A DNA stretch of 64,000 nucleotides from Saprospiraceae bacterium (GTDB lineage: Bacteria; Bacteroidota; Bacteroidia; Chitinophagales; Saprospiraceae), in NCBI GenBank assembly GCA_016718205.1, contig JADKEB010000031.1, positions 62,001 to 126,000 on the forward strand, in the 5' to 3' direction. A program made the translations under genes and the position numbers. Each line of letters starts with the position of its first letter. The stretch's first letter is position 1. Shown piece after piece: positions 36,712 through 46,054 of the stretch. The notes beneath the pieces are model-generated. The model was not told the origin of the DNA and made no database searches. It was given only the letters and a program-made list of their open reading frames with translations.

Positions 36712-39201
36712 TTAATTACTCAGGTTTTGAAATAGTCTTATGGTAATGCCATGATCCCTGAACCCGGATTTGTCAAATGCCCAGGTATAATCAATATCAA
36801 AGAGTTTAACAGGGCCTATCCGGAAATTTTCTAAACCGATGAATGTTTCCAGGTAATTCCCCTGTTCCGGTACCCGAAGAGCTGAAAATCCAGTCACCAA
36901 CTTAAGGCTGGTCTTATTGATCAGAGGTATCTTATCTGTGATAAAACCATTAAAATGGTGTCTGAAGTTAACTTGGACATAGTGCTGATCGGTACTATAT
37001 GAATAAAATGGCAATAAGTTGAAGCTACTGAGATCCGGGTCTATGGGCAGAAGAAATTCATTGCCCATTGGATGGAAATAGTCTGCAAAATAAGTAGGAC
37101 GTTTACCAAAGTATTTTCCGGCTTCAATATTATAGCTTGAATATCCCAGCAATCGAAGGTTGAGATATTTGTCTCTGACTCGTACCGTGAACTTGTTGAA
37201 TTGAGATGAAAATTCATCAAGCGGAATGCCTGGTTCGTATTCTAACTCTACATTGGGCCACTCTGATGCATCTCTATCTTTAAAATTCGGATAGCTACTA
37301 TACTTTTGAGCAGGCCTAATGAGAATGTTGATTTTACTTTTCCAATACTTATTTTCCAAAAGGGAATAGGCTTCAAGATCTTCCTTTGGTATATTTTCAT
37401 GATACAACTGATTCTTTTTGCGAAAGCTAAACTGAGAATTTACTTTGACTGGTTTTCGATGATTGTAACCTGTTTGGAGATGGATATAAAATCCGTTAAT
37501 GAGCTCTTTTCTAAATCCGGCTTCTATGAAGTTTTTTTCATACAGCCTGATCCCATTCAGTTTATCCCATAATGATGCCCAGGTATTTCCTAGTTCGCTT
37601 ATGGGTTCACGTGGATCAAATTGCACATTGCGTCTTCCGGCGGTAAATAAAATGTATCCCTGATTGTAATTGTCAAATCTGTACTCGGCTTTAACGGAGG
37701 GTTTGAAAATTTTATCTGAAAAACCATATTGAATTTTGGGTTCCAAGGTCCATCGGCGATACAATGTGTCAGATTTTCTAAAAATGACAGTAATATCTGC
37801 TTTCAATCCTTCCACGGCATTAAAGCGAATACTCGAAAGTGGGTTTGGATATTGCCAGGATAGTTTTTTATATGTGTTGGAAAAGGTGTATCCCGTTAAT
37901 GTATTCAGTAAAGTGAACTTATTGTTTTTTCTATCTATAGAATCCATATAAGATTTGGATTTCCAGATGCGTTGTAAAGAGTCTTTTTTGGCATAATCGC
38001 TGATTTCTTCATCAGTAAGAGGAATCGGTCTTGTTTTTTGCCAGAAAAGAGTGTCTTTGTTCAGAGCTGCCTTATCTACCTTAAATGTTTCATTGGTGAC
38101 GAAGTGTTCGGATACATTTTTTTCCGGTTGATATTCTGAGAAAATATAAGTAAAATTGCCGCCCAATTTAAACCCAAATAGTCCTGCTCTAAAACTGATA
38201 ACCTGACTGAATAGCCTCCAAACATCTGGATCCTTGACAGGAAGATAGATTTGTTTTATGGCAATAGTATCCAGAAATGTATTTTTTAGGGCTGAACCAG
38301 CCAATACAATATCAGTACTGTGCACATTCCAGAGATCATCTGTGATGTAAATAAATCCTGTGAGTAGAGGATCGTTTTTTGATTTAGGTATCAATCTGAT
38401 TTTGTTAATTCCAAGCCCTTTTTCGTCTATGATGGTCTTTTCGAGTTTGTAATCATAGTGAGAAAATGCAACATCTGCGATTGGAGAAACCACTGATCTG
38501 CTAAAATTCAGATATTCACTGTAAATGTCAAATGACAGCGTCCAGGAAAATTGATTGGCTGAAAATAGACTGGAAGAACCTGATGTTACCGAGGACAACA
38601 TGATTTCTTTTGTCTTATTAGGATGCTGATAGTACAGTTTTGATTTTGATTCGGAAAGATATACAATGCCTTGGCCTGTAGTATCCAGGATTCCATTCAT
38701 AGTCCCAATTTCTTCTCCGAGAATTTTTTTCGGACTTTGAGTTATTTTCACTAGCCCCTTGACATAAAGGTCGGCTTCATAGCTTTTCAGTAGATTTTTA
38801 TAATAATCTCTTTTTTTGATCGCTTTTCTGATGATGGGGTAGGACGGATCTTCTCGATCTGCAATGATGACAAGTTCATTTAGCAAATTTTCATCTTCAG
38901 AAAGTATAATGTTTTTTATCACAGGAGACCCTGTATAATTTATGGTGAAAGTTTCTTTTTTGTATCCCACATACTGACATGTGATAGTAACCTGTCCTTT
39001 TTCTTTTAATTCCAATTCATAATCACCGGATGCATTGCTGACTGTTCCTGTACTGGATCCGATTAAGTATACCGATGCATATGGCAATGTATTCCCTTCT
39101 TTGTCTTTGACGTTGCCCTTTATCTGTGCAAAAGTGATAGTAATACCCGCCAGAATGGAAAAACAAATCAATGAAAACCTAAATAACATATATTTATGCA
39201 T
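36712..39201 (-). CDS. DUF5686 protein with carboxypeptidase regulatory-like N-domain
   Basis: The 829-residue outer-membrane protein has a signal peptide (to about residue 26), a CarboxypepD_reg-like beta domain (QIKGNVKDKEGNTLPYASVY to about residue 105) as in TonB-dependent receptors, then the long DUF5686 region (from about 115, IADREDPSYPIIRKAI) that ends as an outer-membrane beta barrel with many alternating aromatic strands and a C-terminal GITIRLFQNLSN strand. No TonB box or plug is seen. It is conserved and common in Bacteroidota, but its role is not known to me. Confidence 0.87.
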   Translation of the reverse strand: MHKYMLFRFSLICFSILAGITITFAQIKGNVKDKEGNTLPYASVYLIGSSTGTVSNASGDYELELKEKGQVTITCQYVGYKKETFTINYTGSPVIKNIILSEDENLLNELVIIADREDPSYPIIRKAIKKRDYYKNLLKSYEADLYVKGLVKITQSPKKILGEEIGTMNGILDTTGQGIVYLSESKSKLYYQHPNKTKEIMLSSVTSGSSSLFSANQFSWTLSFDIYSEYLNFSRSVVSPIADVAFSHYDYKLEKTIIDEKGLGINKIRLIPKSKNDPLLTGFIYITDDLWNVHSTDIVLAGSALKNTFLDTIAIKQIYLPVKDPDVWRLFSQVISFRAGLFGFKLGGNFTYIFSEYQPEKNVSEHFVTNETFKVDKAALNKDTLFWQKTRPIPLTDEEISDYAKKDSLQRIWKSKSYMDSIDRKNNKFTLLNTLTGYTFSNTYKKLSWQYPNPLSSIRFNAVEGLKADITVIFRKSDTLYRRWTLEPKIQYGFSDKIFKPSVKAEYRFDNYNQGYILFTAGRRNVQFDPREPISELGNTWASLWDKLNGIRLYEKNFIEAGFRKELINGFYIHLQTGYNHRKPVKVNSQFSFRKKNQLYHENIPKEDLEAYSLLENKYWKSKINILIRPAQKYSSYPNFKDRDASEWPNVELEYEPGIPLDEFSSQFNKFTVRVRDKYLNLRLLGYSSYNIEAGKYFGKRPTYFADYFHPMGNEFLLPIDPDLSSFNLLPFYSYSTDQHYVQVNFRHHFNGFITDKIPLINKTSLKLVTGFSALRVPEQGNYLETFIGLENFRIGPVKLFDIDYTWAFDKSGFRDHGITIRLFQNLSN

Positions 39202-39296
39202 GATAGAAAAATATAATATAATCTTACGTATGAACTAATATAACGTATTTGTTCTGCTTTTTGTATAGTTTGTGGCTTCAATTACCATAAAAACTT

Positions 39297-40268
39297 TCAA
39301 CTTTGACTTATTGACTCAAAGAAATTTAAAATTTCGTTTTCTACCCAGTAATAAGAAGTGCCAAAGGTGGTGAATCCGACATGCCCGCCATGTTGCGGAG
39401 TCATCAAATACAGGTTTTTACTCGATGCTGCCTGCTTGTATGGATATGAAGAAGATGGGAGAAAAGAATCATCCCTAGCATTGATGATCAAGGCTGGTAA
39501 AGTGACATTATCCAAAAACTGAAGGCTATTGGACTTATCGTAATAATCTTCCGCATTGGTAAAACCATGGATGGGCGCAGTAAAATACTCATCAAAATCC
39601 CAAAGAGTTTTCACCTTGCTAATCTTTGAAAAATCTGCCACTTCAGGAAATTGTTGTTGTTTGATTTTCATCTTGGCCAGAAGTGTCTCGAGGAATTTAT
39701 TTTCATAAAAGTGATTCTTCAGATGTTTAATCTTGATACTTCCCGCTTTTAGATCACAAGGTACCGACACCCCAATGACTGCTTTTATTTTAGTAATCAT
39801 GTCATAAATGCCATCACTTATATATTTCATAACAACATTACCGCCAAGGCTAAAGCCGCAAATAAACAGTTCTTCATAATCATTTTCGATCATTCCGATG
39901 AGTTGATGAAGGTCTTTTGTCCAACCGCTATGATAGAGTGCCGGTTGGATATTCATCTCACCACTGCAAGATCTGAAGTTGAAAGCTGCAATATTGTAAC
40001 CATTTTGGCTCAAAGCGTGAGTAGTGCCCATGATATATTGAGAGTCACTTGATCCTTCAAGACCATGAATGAGGATGGCGATCTTTTTTGAATTGTTAAC
40101 ATGCAGCCAGTCCACATCAAAGAAGTCCTGATCAGGTGTGGTATACCTTATTCTGGTGTATTTGTGTTGAATGCGTTTTCTGAAAAAGTAAGGATAAAAT
40201 GTGTTGATATGACCGTTTCTTAACCATAAAGGTGGCTTGTACGGACTTTTAGGTTCAATTAATGGCAT
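39297..40268 (-). CDS. YheT-family alpha/beta hydrolase
   Basis: The 323-residue protein has the family start SPYKPPLWLRNGHINTFYPY and the DFFDVDWL strand. It continues with the oxyanion region ILIHGLEGSSDSQY, the nucleophile elbow ICGFSLGGNVVMKY (Ser), an Asp in LIINARDDSFLP and the His in TPQHGGHVGF. YheT/EMB8 members are cytoplasmic esterases with poorly defined substrates. Length is normal. It is 30 bp downstream of the 159-codon barrel-type gene, but on reading order it is the last gene of that minus-strand group. Confidence 0.9.
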   Translation of the reverse strand: MPLIEPKSPYKPPLWLRNGHINTFYPYFFRKRIQHKYTRIRYTTPDQDFFDVDWLHVNNSKKIAILIHGLEGSSDSQYIMGTTHALSQNGYNIAAFNFRSCSGEMNIQPALYHSGWTKDLHQLIGMIENDYEELFICGFSLGGNVVMKYISDGIYDMITKIKAVIGVSVPCDLKAGSIKIKHLKNHFYENKFLETLLAKMKIKQQQFPEVADFSKISKVKTLWDFDEYFTAPIHGFTNAEDYYDKSNSLQFLDNVTLPALIINARDDSFLPSSSYPYKQAASSKNLYLMTPQHGGHVGFTTFGTSYYWVENEILNFFESISQS

Positions 40269-40298
40269 AATTAAAAATGCTTTTTGGGCAAAATTTAT

Positions 40299-40751
40299 TT
40301 ACCAATCCACATTGGGATAAATGACCCCTACACTGAATACAAATTGTGAATCATCAAGTATCCAGCGCGGTTCGACGAAATATGTGTATTTTTCTGAAGG
40401 TACTTTGAATGAAGCTCCCAAACTTATAGAATTGTTAATCACTGAAGTTTTTGTAAAATTGAGTCCTCCCATGGGGCTTATGAATAATTTATCATTGATA
40501 TTGAATAGTCTGTAATGCAAATCCAAATCCAGAGACCAGGAAGCTTTGCTCCCAATGTAATAAGTAAAGTCAGTATTAATTTCAAATTTTTCTGAAATGT
40601 CTTTACCCACTTTTGCATTGAGACCCAATGCTTTAAATTCGGTATTGGAGTTGAATTTCATACCACCACCAAAATATAATTGACTGTGGGCATGTTGTAC
40701 ATGGAAAAAAAGAAACAGAACAAAAAGTCCTTTGAATAGATGATGTTTCAT
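40299..40751 (-). CDS. Small outer-membrane beta-barrel-like protein
   Basis: The chosen start is the ATG at 40751 (MKHHLFKGLFVLFLFF), which begins a clear signal peptide ending at AHSQ; an upstream ATG at 40778 would add nine polar residues. The mature part of about 130 residues alternates polar and hydrophobic positions (FEINTDFTYYIGS, SWSLDLDLHYRLFN, GLNFTKTS) and ends with FSVGVIYPNVDW, like small eight-strand barrels. No specific family is recognised. Confidence 0.7.
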   Translation of the reverse strand: MKHHLFKGLFVLFLFFHVQHAHSQLYFGGGMKFNSNTEFKALGLNAKVGKDISEKFEINTDFTYYIGSKASWSLDLDLHYRLFNINDKLFISPMGGLNFTKTSVINNSISLGASFKVPSEKYTYFVEPRWILDDSQFVFSVGVIYPNVDW

Positions 40752-40851
40752 ACTCAGGTGATTTTGTGGTACAAACATACACTAAATTTTTGAAATTTTG
40801 GACTTAAAATCACCTTTTTACAAATACTTAAGGAATGTGAAGTTTGATAGA

Positions 40852-41472
40852 CTATATAATTACTAATTTCAAATGAAATATCAAGATGGGCATGGGAAAT
40901 ACTCCTGAACGATCAAATCCGAAAAACTGCACTTCTTCAAATATTTCGTCTGAATAGACATTATTGATGGAACCCCAACCAACACCTAAGCCAAAATTAA
41001 TTTTTTTGACCAAAGAATTTAATTCTGAAAATCCTAATTCAAAACCAAGCCCAAAACCGGATAATGTGGTAGTTCTTTTGCCCCTAAGTTCTTCCGTATA
41101 AGCACCATTGGCCCTAAGTTGATCAAAAGTTCGTGTAGCTGTGAAATATCTGTAATTATAAAAAGTGTATAAATCGAAATTGAAGGGACCGTCCTGATGC
41201 ACAGTGATGTTTAGCTGAGGTCTGAGTCTAAAACCTTTGGTATTTTCATTGTTAATGTTGATATGGCTAAAAATATAGCCTGAATGTAATTCAAATGCAA
41301 TTTTATTTTGAAATTCAATTTTCTGACTTACCTGCATGGCGGGAGTGATGTTCATGATTGCTGAAGGACTAACTCCCAATGAATATTTGATTTTTATACT
41401 GTCCCTTGAAGTAAATGCACAGCCACTCTCTAAGAATGTAAACATCATAAAAAAAGAAATTACCCACCTCAT
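40852..41472 (-). CDS. Outer-membrane beta-barrel-like protein of unknown function
   Basis: The 206-residue product has a signal peptide (MRWVISFFMMFTFLESGCAF; a Cys near the cleavage point could make it a lipoprotein) and a mature part with strands such as KIAFELHSGYIFSHI and FRLRPQLNITVHQ, then FNFDLYTFYNYRYF and INFGLGVGWGSI, and a final FPMPILIFHLKLVII strand. This is a barrel pattern, but I cannot name the family. It is followed on the same strand by the small barrel gene. Confidence 0.65.
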   Translation of the reverse strand: MRWVISFFMMFTFLESGCAFTSRDSIKIKYSLGVSPSAIMNITPAMQVSQKIEFQNKIAFELHSGYIFSHININNENTKGFRLRPQLNITVHQDGPFNFDLYTFYNYRYFTATRTFDQLRANGAYTEELRGKRTTTLSGFGLGFELGFSELNSLVKKINFGLGVGWGSINNVYSDEIFEEVQFFGFDRSGVFPMPILIFHLKLVII

Positions 41473-41536
41473 CCGTTCAGTACAGTTTTCTAGTTTTGAA
41501 ATAATCCATCAATTTTCAATATCAAAAAATAAGAAT

Positions 41537-42301
41537 TTACAAATCTATTTTACTTAAATACTTAATATTGGTTTCGTCACTGATGTCATATTGTAAAAGT
41601 TGATTTTTAGCCACTACCACCAATATCTTGTCATTTACGATCAAGTCATACCCTTCAAATCCATTGAAGGTTTTAACTTTGACCGGCTTCAATGGATTGT
41701 CAAGATTAAATATCACCAAACCATCCTTCGCATCACATATAAAAAGATGGTTTTTGCCAAAACCCAGACCCTTTGGTGCTGACATATTTATGGTTAATAG
41801 CAGATTTGGGGCATTTATATTTTTGATATTATACAATCTCAACTGATTTATATTTACAAATCCCCTGCACACTTGCTGAGTGGAAGCAAGTGTGACATAA
41901 GCTATAGTATCTTTTACCACTATTGGGTCAGATGTACATACTTCATTCCCAAAGGTTTGACTGTATGTGGTATTGCTTTCACGCACTGGGATACCTTTGG
42001 AACCAATTCTGTAAATGTACATATTATTGGCTGAGCCTATTAGCAGTAGTCCCTTATGATGATATAATGACTCTATATCAAAACCAACTTCCTGTTTATT
42101 TACTTCAACCGGATTTTTAGGGTCGGTCACGTCAAAAGTAGTGATTTGAGTCTTGTTGACGATATATAGATTGTTGGAAATAGTGAGCATGGTGGCATAT
42201 GATCCTGATTTTGTCATTTCCGAGCTGCTGGAATTATCTTCTATAGAACATGCATTTATGAGAAATAAACCTAAAAGGATGCAGTAAATTTTAACATTCA
42301 T
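41537..42301 (-). CDS. LVIVD-repeat lipoprotein
   Basis: The 254-residue protein starts with a lipoprotein signal (LLGLFLINAC, lipidation Cys about residue 18). The mature part holds LVIVD-type beta-propeller repeats of about 40 residues: ITTFDVTDPKNPVEVNKQEV, LRLYNIKNINAPNLL, LVIFNLDNPLKPVKVKTF and LLQYDISDETNIKYL. Such proteins form a propeller on the outer membrane or cell surface. It follows the second LVIVD lipoprotein gene by 13 bp, so the two are co-transcribed. Confidence 0.82.
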   Translation of the reverse strand: MNVKIYCILLGLFLINACSIEDNSSSSEMTKSGSYATMLTISNNLYIVNKTQITTFDVTDPKNPVEVNKQEVGFDIESLYHHKGLLLIGSANNMYIYRIGSKGIPVRESNTTYSQTFGNEVCTSDPIVVKDTIAYVTLASTQQVCRGFVNINQLRLYNIKNINAPNLLLTINMSAPKGLGFGKNHLFICDAKDGLVIFNLDNPLKPVKVKTFNGFEGYDLIVNDKILVVVAKNQLLQYDISDETNIKYLSKIDL

Positions 42302-42314
42302 GATTGGTAGGTGT

Positions 42315-42848
42315 TTAATTCGTTTTACAATATGGGTTTTTGATCTCTGCTTTTTCCCAGGCTTTTAATATGCCAAGAGAGCCATTATAACACTCGAAAA
42401 AGCCTTTATACCCTTGAGGATACAATTCAAGTAATTCCGGGTTGTATTGATTTTTAATGATTTTGATGACCTTTATTTTACTAAAGTCGGAGATATCTAT
42501 TATGAGTAAATGTTTTCCATTATTTGCATACAAAACATCTCCATTTAATGTGAATTCAGTATTGCCCATGATATGCCAAAAAAAGAGCTGTTTAGGTGAG
42601 AGTGGGTTGGTATTATCGATCACATGGATGCCTTTTCCTTGCTCATTGATAAAAATATGTTGACCTTTAGTTACTATTTTTCCTAAATGATCATATGGCA
42701 AAGAACTGCCACTTCTGAGTTCAGAAAAGTCATCATAACTGTAATAAACGGGTTTCATCCCGTCTTTCACAATTTGATCTTTTTCACATCCGTATATAAG
42801 TATAAGAAGTGCTGATATGATTAAATAATTTTTAACACCCAGTGCCAT
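42315..42848 (-). CDS. Short LVIVD-repeat lipoprotein
   Basis: The 177-residue protein has a lipoprotein signal (ALLILIYGC) and two or three LVIVD-type repeats (GIHVIDNTNPLSPKQLFFW, LLIIDISDFSKIKVIKII). It is too short to close a propeller alone, so it may pair with its neighbour or be a degenerate member. Near the C-terminus a distinct tail FFECYNGSLGILKAWEKAEI is conserved-looking but unknown to me. It is the first gene of the two-gene unit. Confidence 0.75.
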   Translation of the reverse strand: MALGVKNYLIISALLILIYGCEKDQIVKDGMKPVYYSYDDFSELRSGSSLPYDHLGKIVTKGQHIFINEQGKGIHVIDNTNPLSPKQLFFWHIMGNTEFTLNGDVLYANNGKHLLIIDISDFSKIKVIKIIKNQYNPELLELYPQGYKGFFECYNGSLGILKAWEKAEIKNPYCKTN

Positions 42849-42931
42849 TTATTCAAAATCTTATACATTATTAACGGACGATTTTTGATGTTCGTTGCTG
42901 CAAAGATCATATCTTTTAGATGTTTACGATA

Positions 42932-43528
42932 TTACCCTTCAAAAACATCCTTCAAGTCAATCGATAAGCCATCGATAGTGGAGCAATGTGCTATGTCATC
43001 CTGTACATAAGCTTTTACTCTGCGGTATTTTTCATTTTCAAGTACAAAAACTTCAATCGTCTTGTTTTTGGGTTCAACAATCCAATATTCTTTGACTTCC
43101 GATTCCTCATACAGGTCAAATTTATCCTGAAGGTCTTTTTTAGTGGTGTGAGGAGAAAGTATTTCTATAATCCAGTCCGGAGCACCGAAGCATCCTTTAT
43201 CCTGGATTTTGGACGGATCACAAATGACCACGATATCCGGTTGAACGACACGATCTGATTGCATAAAGTCTTTTCCCAACACAGGCAAAATGACATCAAA
43301 AGGTGCGGAAAAGAATTGACATTTTTTACCTTTGAAATAATTGAATAAGATACCACATAAATTTCTGGAAATACCCTGATGACCACTGGATGGTGCCGGA
43401 CTCATCCGGAAAATCTTACCCTTGATGATCTCTACCATCTCATCATAGGTAAAATGGAGATAGTCGGCATATGTGTAATGCGTATTACTATATACTGCTT
43501 CAGGTTCTTTGATGATATTTTCTTCCAA
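42932..43528 (-). CDS. Uma2 family (DUF820) endonuclease-like protein
   Basis: The 198-residue protein has the PD-(D/E)XK-type layout of Uma2: HYTYADYLHF, ISRNLCGILF, VLPVLGKDFMQSDRVVQPDIVVIC (catalytic Asp), APDWIIEILSPHTTKKDLQDKFDLYEE (Glu-x-Leu-Ser) and VKEYWIVEPKNKTIEVF. The family is widespread in Bacteroidota and cyanobacteria; its biological role is unclear. The start is a TTG at 43526-43528, because no ATG lies before the conserved region. Confidence 0.86.
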   Translation of the reverse strand: MEENIIKEPEAVYSNTHYTYADYLHFTYDEMVEIIKGKIFRMSPAPSSGHQGISRNLCGILFNYFKGKKCQFFSAPFDVILPVLGKDFMQSDRVVQPDIVVICDPSKIQDKGCFGAPDWIIEILSPHTTKKDLQDKFDLYEESEVKEYWIVEPKNKTIEVFVLENEKYRRVKAYVQDDIAHCSTIDGLSIDLKDVFEG

Positions 43529-43644
43529 AATTCTATATGTTATTGATACAAAGATATGATAAAATTTTCAAATTACTCAAAACTATATTTTACGTATGAT
43601 GTTTCCCTCACCTTTTTATGAATCATTGAAAATTTAACAAATCG

Positions 43645-44331
43645 ATGAAAAATTTTGTAGTTATTGGAGGATCGAGCGGTATTGGAAAATCCCTGGCAGA
43701 AAATCTTGAGAAAAATAACCATGTATACGCTTCTTACAATACGCATTCTGTTGAAAGCGGAAATATAAAGTATTTTCATTATAACCACGAGAGTCCATTG
43801 GATACCAATGAGTTGCCGGAAGTCATACATGGATTGGTTTATTGCCCCGGTGCCATATCCCTGAAGCCCTTTCATCGTATCACCCGACAGACTTTCATGG
43901 ATGACTACAACCTTCAGGTGGGTGGTGCCGTGGATTGTTTGCAGCAGTTATTGCCAAGACTTAAAGCTGCAGGTCAGGCATCAGTGGTTTTGTTCTATAC
44001 TGTAGCAGTTCAAAAAGGATTTACCTTTCATAGCTTAGTAAGTGCAAGCAAAGGCGCTATAGAAGGTCTAACCAAAGCGTTGGCGGCAGAGTGGGCACCT
44101 TTCATGAGAGTCAATTGTATCGCTCCGTCTCTGACACAAACCCCGCTGGCAGGTCCATTGATCAATACAGAAGAAAAATTGGAAACCAATGCCCGCCGTC
44201 ACCCGATGAAACGTATCGGACAAGCGGAAGATATTTCAAAGATGGCTGCTTTTCTTTTATCAGACGATGCTAGCTGGGTGACGGGTCAGATTATTCACGT
44301 TGACGGAGGCATGTCAACACTAAACATATAA
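43645..44331 (+). CDS. SDR-fold protein lacking the catalytic tyrosine
   Basis: The 228-residue protein has the Rossmann nucleotide motif GGSSGIGKSLAENL, a YCPGAIS segment in place of the NNAG element, and the C-terminal GQIIHVDGGMSTLNI typical of classical short-chain dehydrogenases. At the YxxxK position it reads FHSLVSASKGA, so the Lys is kept but Tyr is replaced by Val. The same region VNCIAPSLTQTPLAGP is otherwise normal. This suggests a Tyr-less SDR subfamily with altered or no redox function. It starts 6 bp upstream of the SRPBCC gene's leader and forms an operon with it. Confidence 0.85.
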   Translation: MKNFVVIGGSSGIGKSLAENLEKNNHVYASYNTHSVESGNIKYFHYNHESPLDTNELPEVIHGLVYCPGAISLKPFHRITRQTFMDDYNLQVGGAVDCLQQLLPRLKAAGQASVVLFYTVAVQKGFTFHSLVSASKGAIEGLTKALAAEWAPFMRVNCIAPSLTQTPLAGPLINTEEKLETNARRHPMKRIGQAEDISKMAAFLLSDDASWVTGQIIHVDGGMSTLNI

Positions 44332-44337
44332 TAATTC

Positions 44338-44808
44338 ATGGGAATTTATCAATTAAAGACTGAACAACTCATTCCTTCCACTTTGGAAAAGGTTTGGGAT
44401 TTCATTTCTTCGCCAAAAAATCTGGCTAAGATCACACCGCCATACATGGGATTTGAGATTACGAATGATCCGGGATCAGAAAAAATGTACCCGGGACAGA
44501 TCATCTCATACAAAGTGAGTCCGCTTTTGGGTATCAAAATGGATTGGGTGACAGAGATCACACAAGTGGTGGAGAATCAATATTTTGTGGATGAGCAACG
44601 CGTCGGGCCTTATAACATCTGGCATCACCAACATATGATTGAAGCAGTAGCAGATGGTGTACTGATGAAAGATATTGTGTCCTATAAACCACCTTTTGGT
44701 TTTTTAGGTCAGATAGCCAACGCTCTCATTATACGCAAACAACTGGATGAAATATTCGCATACAGGTTTCATGCCGTAGAACGGGAATTTGGAAAATTGG
44801 TTTTATAA
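44338..44808 (+). CDS. SRPBCC family ligand-binding protein
   Basis: The 156-residue protein has the START/Bet v1-like pattern IYQLKTEQLIPSTLEKVWDF, ISSPKNLAKITPPYMGFEI, the VTEITQVVENQYFVDEQRVGPYNIWHHQH core and a long C-terminal helix. Members bind hydrophobic ligands in a deep cavity. It lies 6 bp after the SDR-fold gene, suggesting that both act on the same small molecule, which is unknown. Confidence 0.86.
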   Translation: MGIYQLKTEQLIPSTLEKVWDFISSPKNLAKITPPYMGFEITNDPGSEKMYPGQIISYKVSPLLGIKMDWVTEITQVVENQYFVDEQRVGPYNIWHHQHMIEAVADGVLMKDIVSYKPPFGFLGQIANALIIRKQLDEIFAYRFHAVEREFGKLVL

Positions 44809-44873
44809 AGCCAAAACTTATACATGCCTTGTGATATCTTCCTACTTTTACAGGACATTTAATACCTGTCTCA

Positions 44874-45569
44874 TTGAATACTTATGATATCCTGTATGAA
44901 GATGACTGCCTGATAGCAGTGCACAAGCCTACGGGTATCTTCGTTCACAGAAGCCGTCTGGACCCTGAAGCTAAAATTTTTATGGTTCAGGAGGTACGCA
45001 ATATGATTGGATCAAGGGTGTACCCTGTACATCGTCTCGATCGTAAAACCTCCGGTATTTTGCTGATGGCAAAAACTAAAGAGATACAGTCCACCATGAA
45101 CAAAATGTTTATGGATAGACTAATTCACAAAAAGTATTTAGCTATTGTTCGTGGTTACACTCCGGAAACATTTAAAATAGATTACCCCATACTTTCTGAA
45201 AAAGGCAAAATGCAGGAAGCAGTTACTTTTTGTACTACATGGAAGACTACAGAAATACCGGAATCTTCCGGCAGATTTGCCACTTCTCGATATTCACTGG
45301 TCGAGGCCGTTCCATTGACAGGAAGAATGCATCAGATCAGGAAACATCTTTCACATATTTTCCATCCTATCATAGGAGATCGACCACATGGTTGTAATAA
45401 GCAAAACAGATTTTTTCTTGAAAGATTTGGTCTCTCAGACATGTTACTTCATGCTTCATCATTGACTTTTGTTCATCCAGTCACAGATTTGGAAATTATG
45501 ATAAGGGCACCCTTCCTGGATGAATTTAATAGAATTTATACAATTTTGGGATTCGAAGAGAATGGATGA
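44874..45569 (+). CDS. RluA-family RNA pseudouridine synthase (TruC-like)
   Basis: The 231-residue enzyme has DDCLIAVHKPTGIFVHRS, the catalytic motif VHRLDRKTSGILLMAKT (Asp), KKYLAIVRG, the TGRMHQIRKHLSHIFHPIIGD segment and LLHASSLTF. It lacks an S4 domain, as TruC (tRNA U65) and short RluA-like enzymes do. It starts at TTG 44874, as no ATG is suitably placed. The gene is the last of the SDR-SRPBCC group on this strand. Confidence 0.88.
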   Translation: MNTYDILYEDDCLIAVHKPTGIFVHRSRLDPEAKIFMVQEVRNMIGSRVYPVHRLDRKTSGILLMAKTKEIQSTMNKMFMDRLIHKKYLAIVRGYTPETFKIDYPILSEKGKMQEAVTFCTTWKTTEIPESSGRFATSRYSLVEAVPLTGRMHQIRKHLSHIFHPIIGDRPHGCNKQNRFFLERFGLSDMLLHASSLTFVHPVTDLEIMIRAPFLDEFNRIYTILGFEENG

Positions 45570-45721
45570 ATTCCAAAACTAATCCTTATTTAAACGTTTA
45601 AACGATCGAATTCAATCAAATTGCTATAAATGTGGGAAGATAGGGTAGTAATTTAAAGTAAAAGTTGAATTAAATACAGAATTACGATGTATTATAAGTT
45701 AATGAGCGTTGATGAGCTTAC

Positions 45722-46054
45722 TTAATACAACCTGACATTCATAAATATGGCTACGGGTATGGCAAATCTAATAAATAAAGGTTCGACGTCACTCAACCCA
45801 ATCTGAAGAGCTCCTTCGGTAGACAAAAATAGTCGTTTGCCTAAGTGATATTCAAAACCATAGGATTTCGAAAAACCACCCGTTGGATTTCCTTCAGCAC
45901 CTTCTGCACTGAAAAAAATTTCATAACCGCTGGTATATGTGAACTTTTTATCTTTTGAGATTGGCCTCCTTCGTTCTATTCCAAACCCAAGATAAACAAA
46001 AATAGAACCATCATTGGAAGATTTGGAAGAAATATCAGCACCAAAATTTACCAA
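45722..46054 (-). CDS. Outer-membrane barrel-like protein 1, C-terminal part
   Basis: This frame continues the protein whose N-terminus is encoded at 46048-46317. It reads VNFGADISSKSSNDGS, then FVYLGFGIERRRPI, SYGFEYHLGKRLFLSTEGALQIG and a final FIRFAIPVAIFMNVRLY strand typical of a barrel C-terminus. Restoring one A in the A run at 46076-46080 (minus-strand reading TACAAAAATAC) joins both parts, giving about 200 residues. No family name can be given. Confidence 0.65.
   Translation of the reverse strand: MVNFGADISSKSSNDGSIFVYLGFGIERRRPISKDKKFTYTSGYEIFFSAEGAEGNPTGGFSKSYGFEYHLGKRLFLSTEGALQIGLSDVEPLFIRFAIPVAIFMNVRLY

Noticed and set aside
42315..43528. Toxin-antitoxin or defence island around the Uma2 gene
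   Set aside because: Neighbours are LVIVD lipoproteins and an SDR; no antitoxin, methylase or other defence gene is present.
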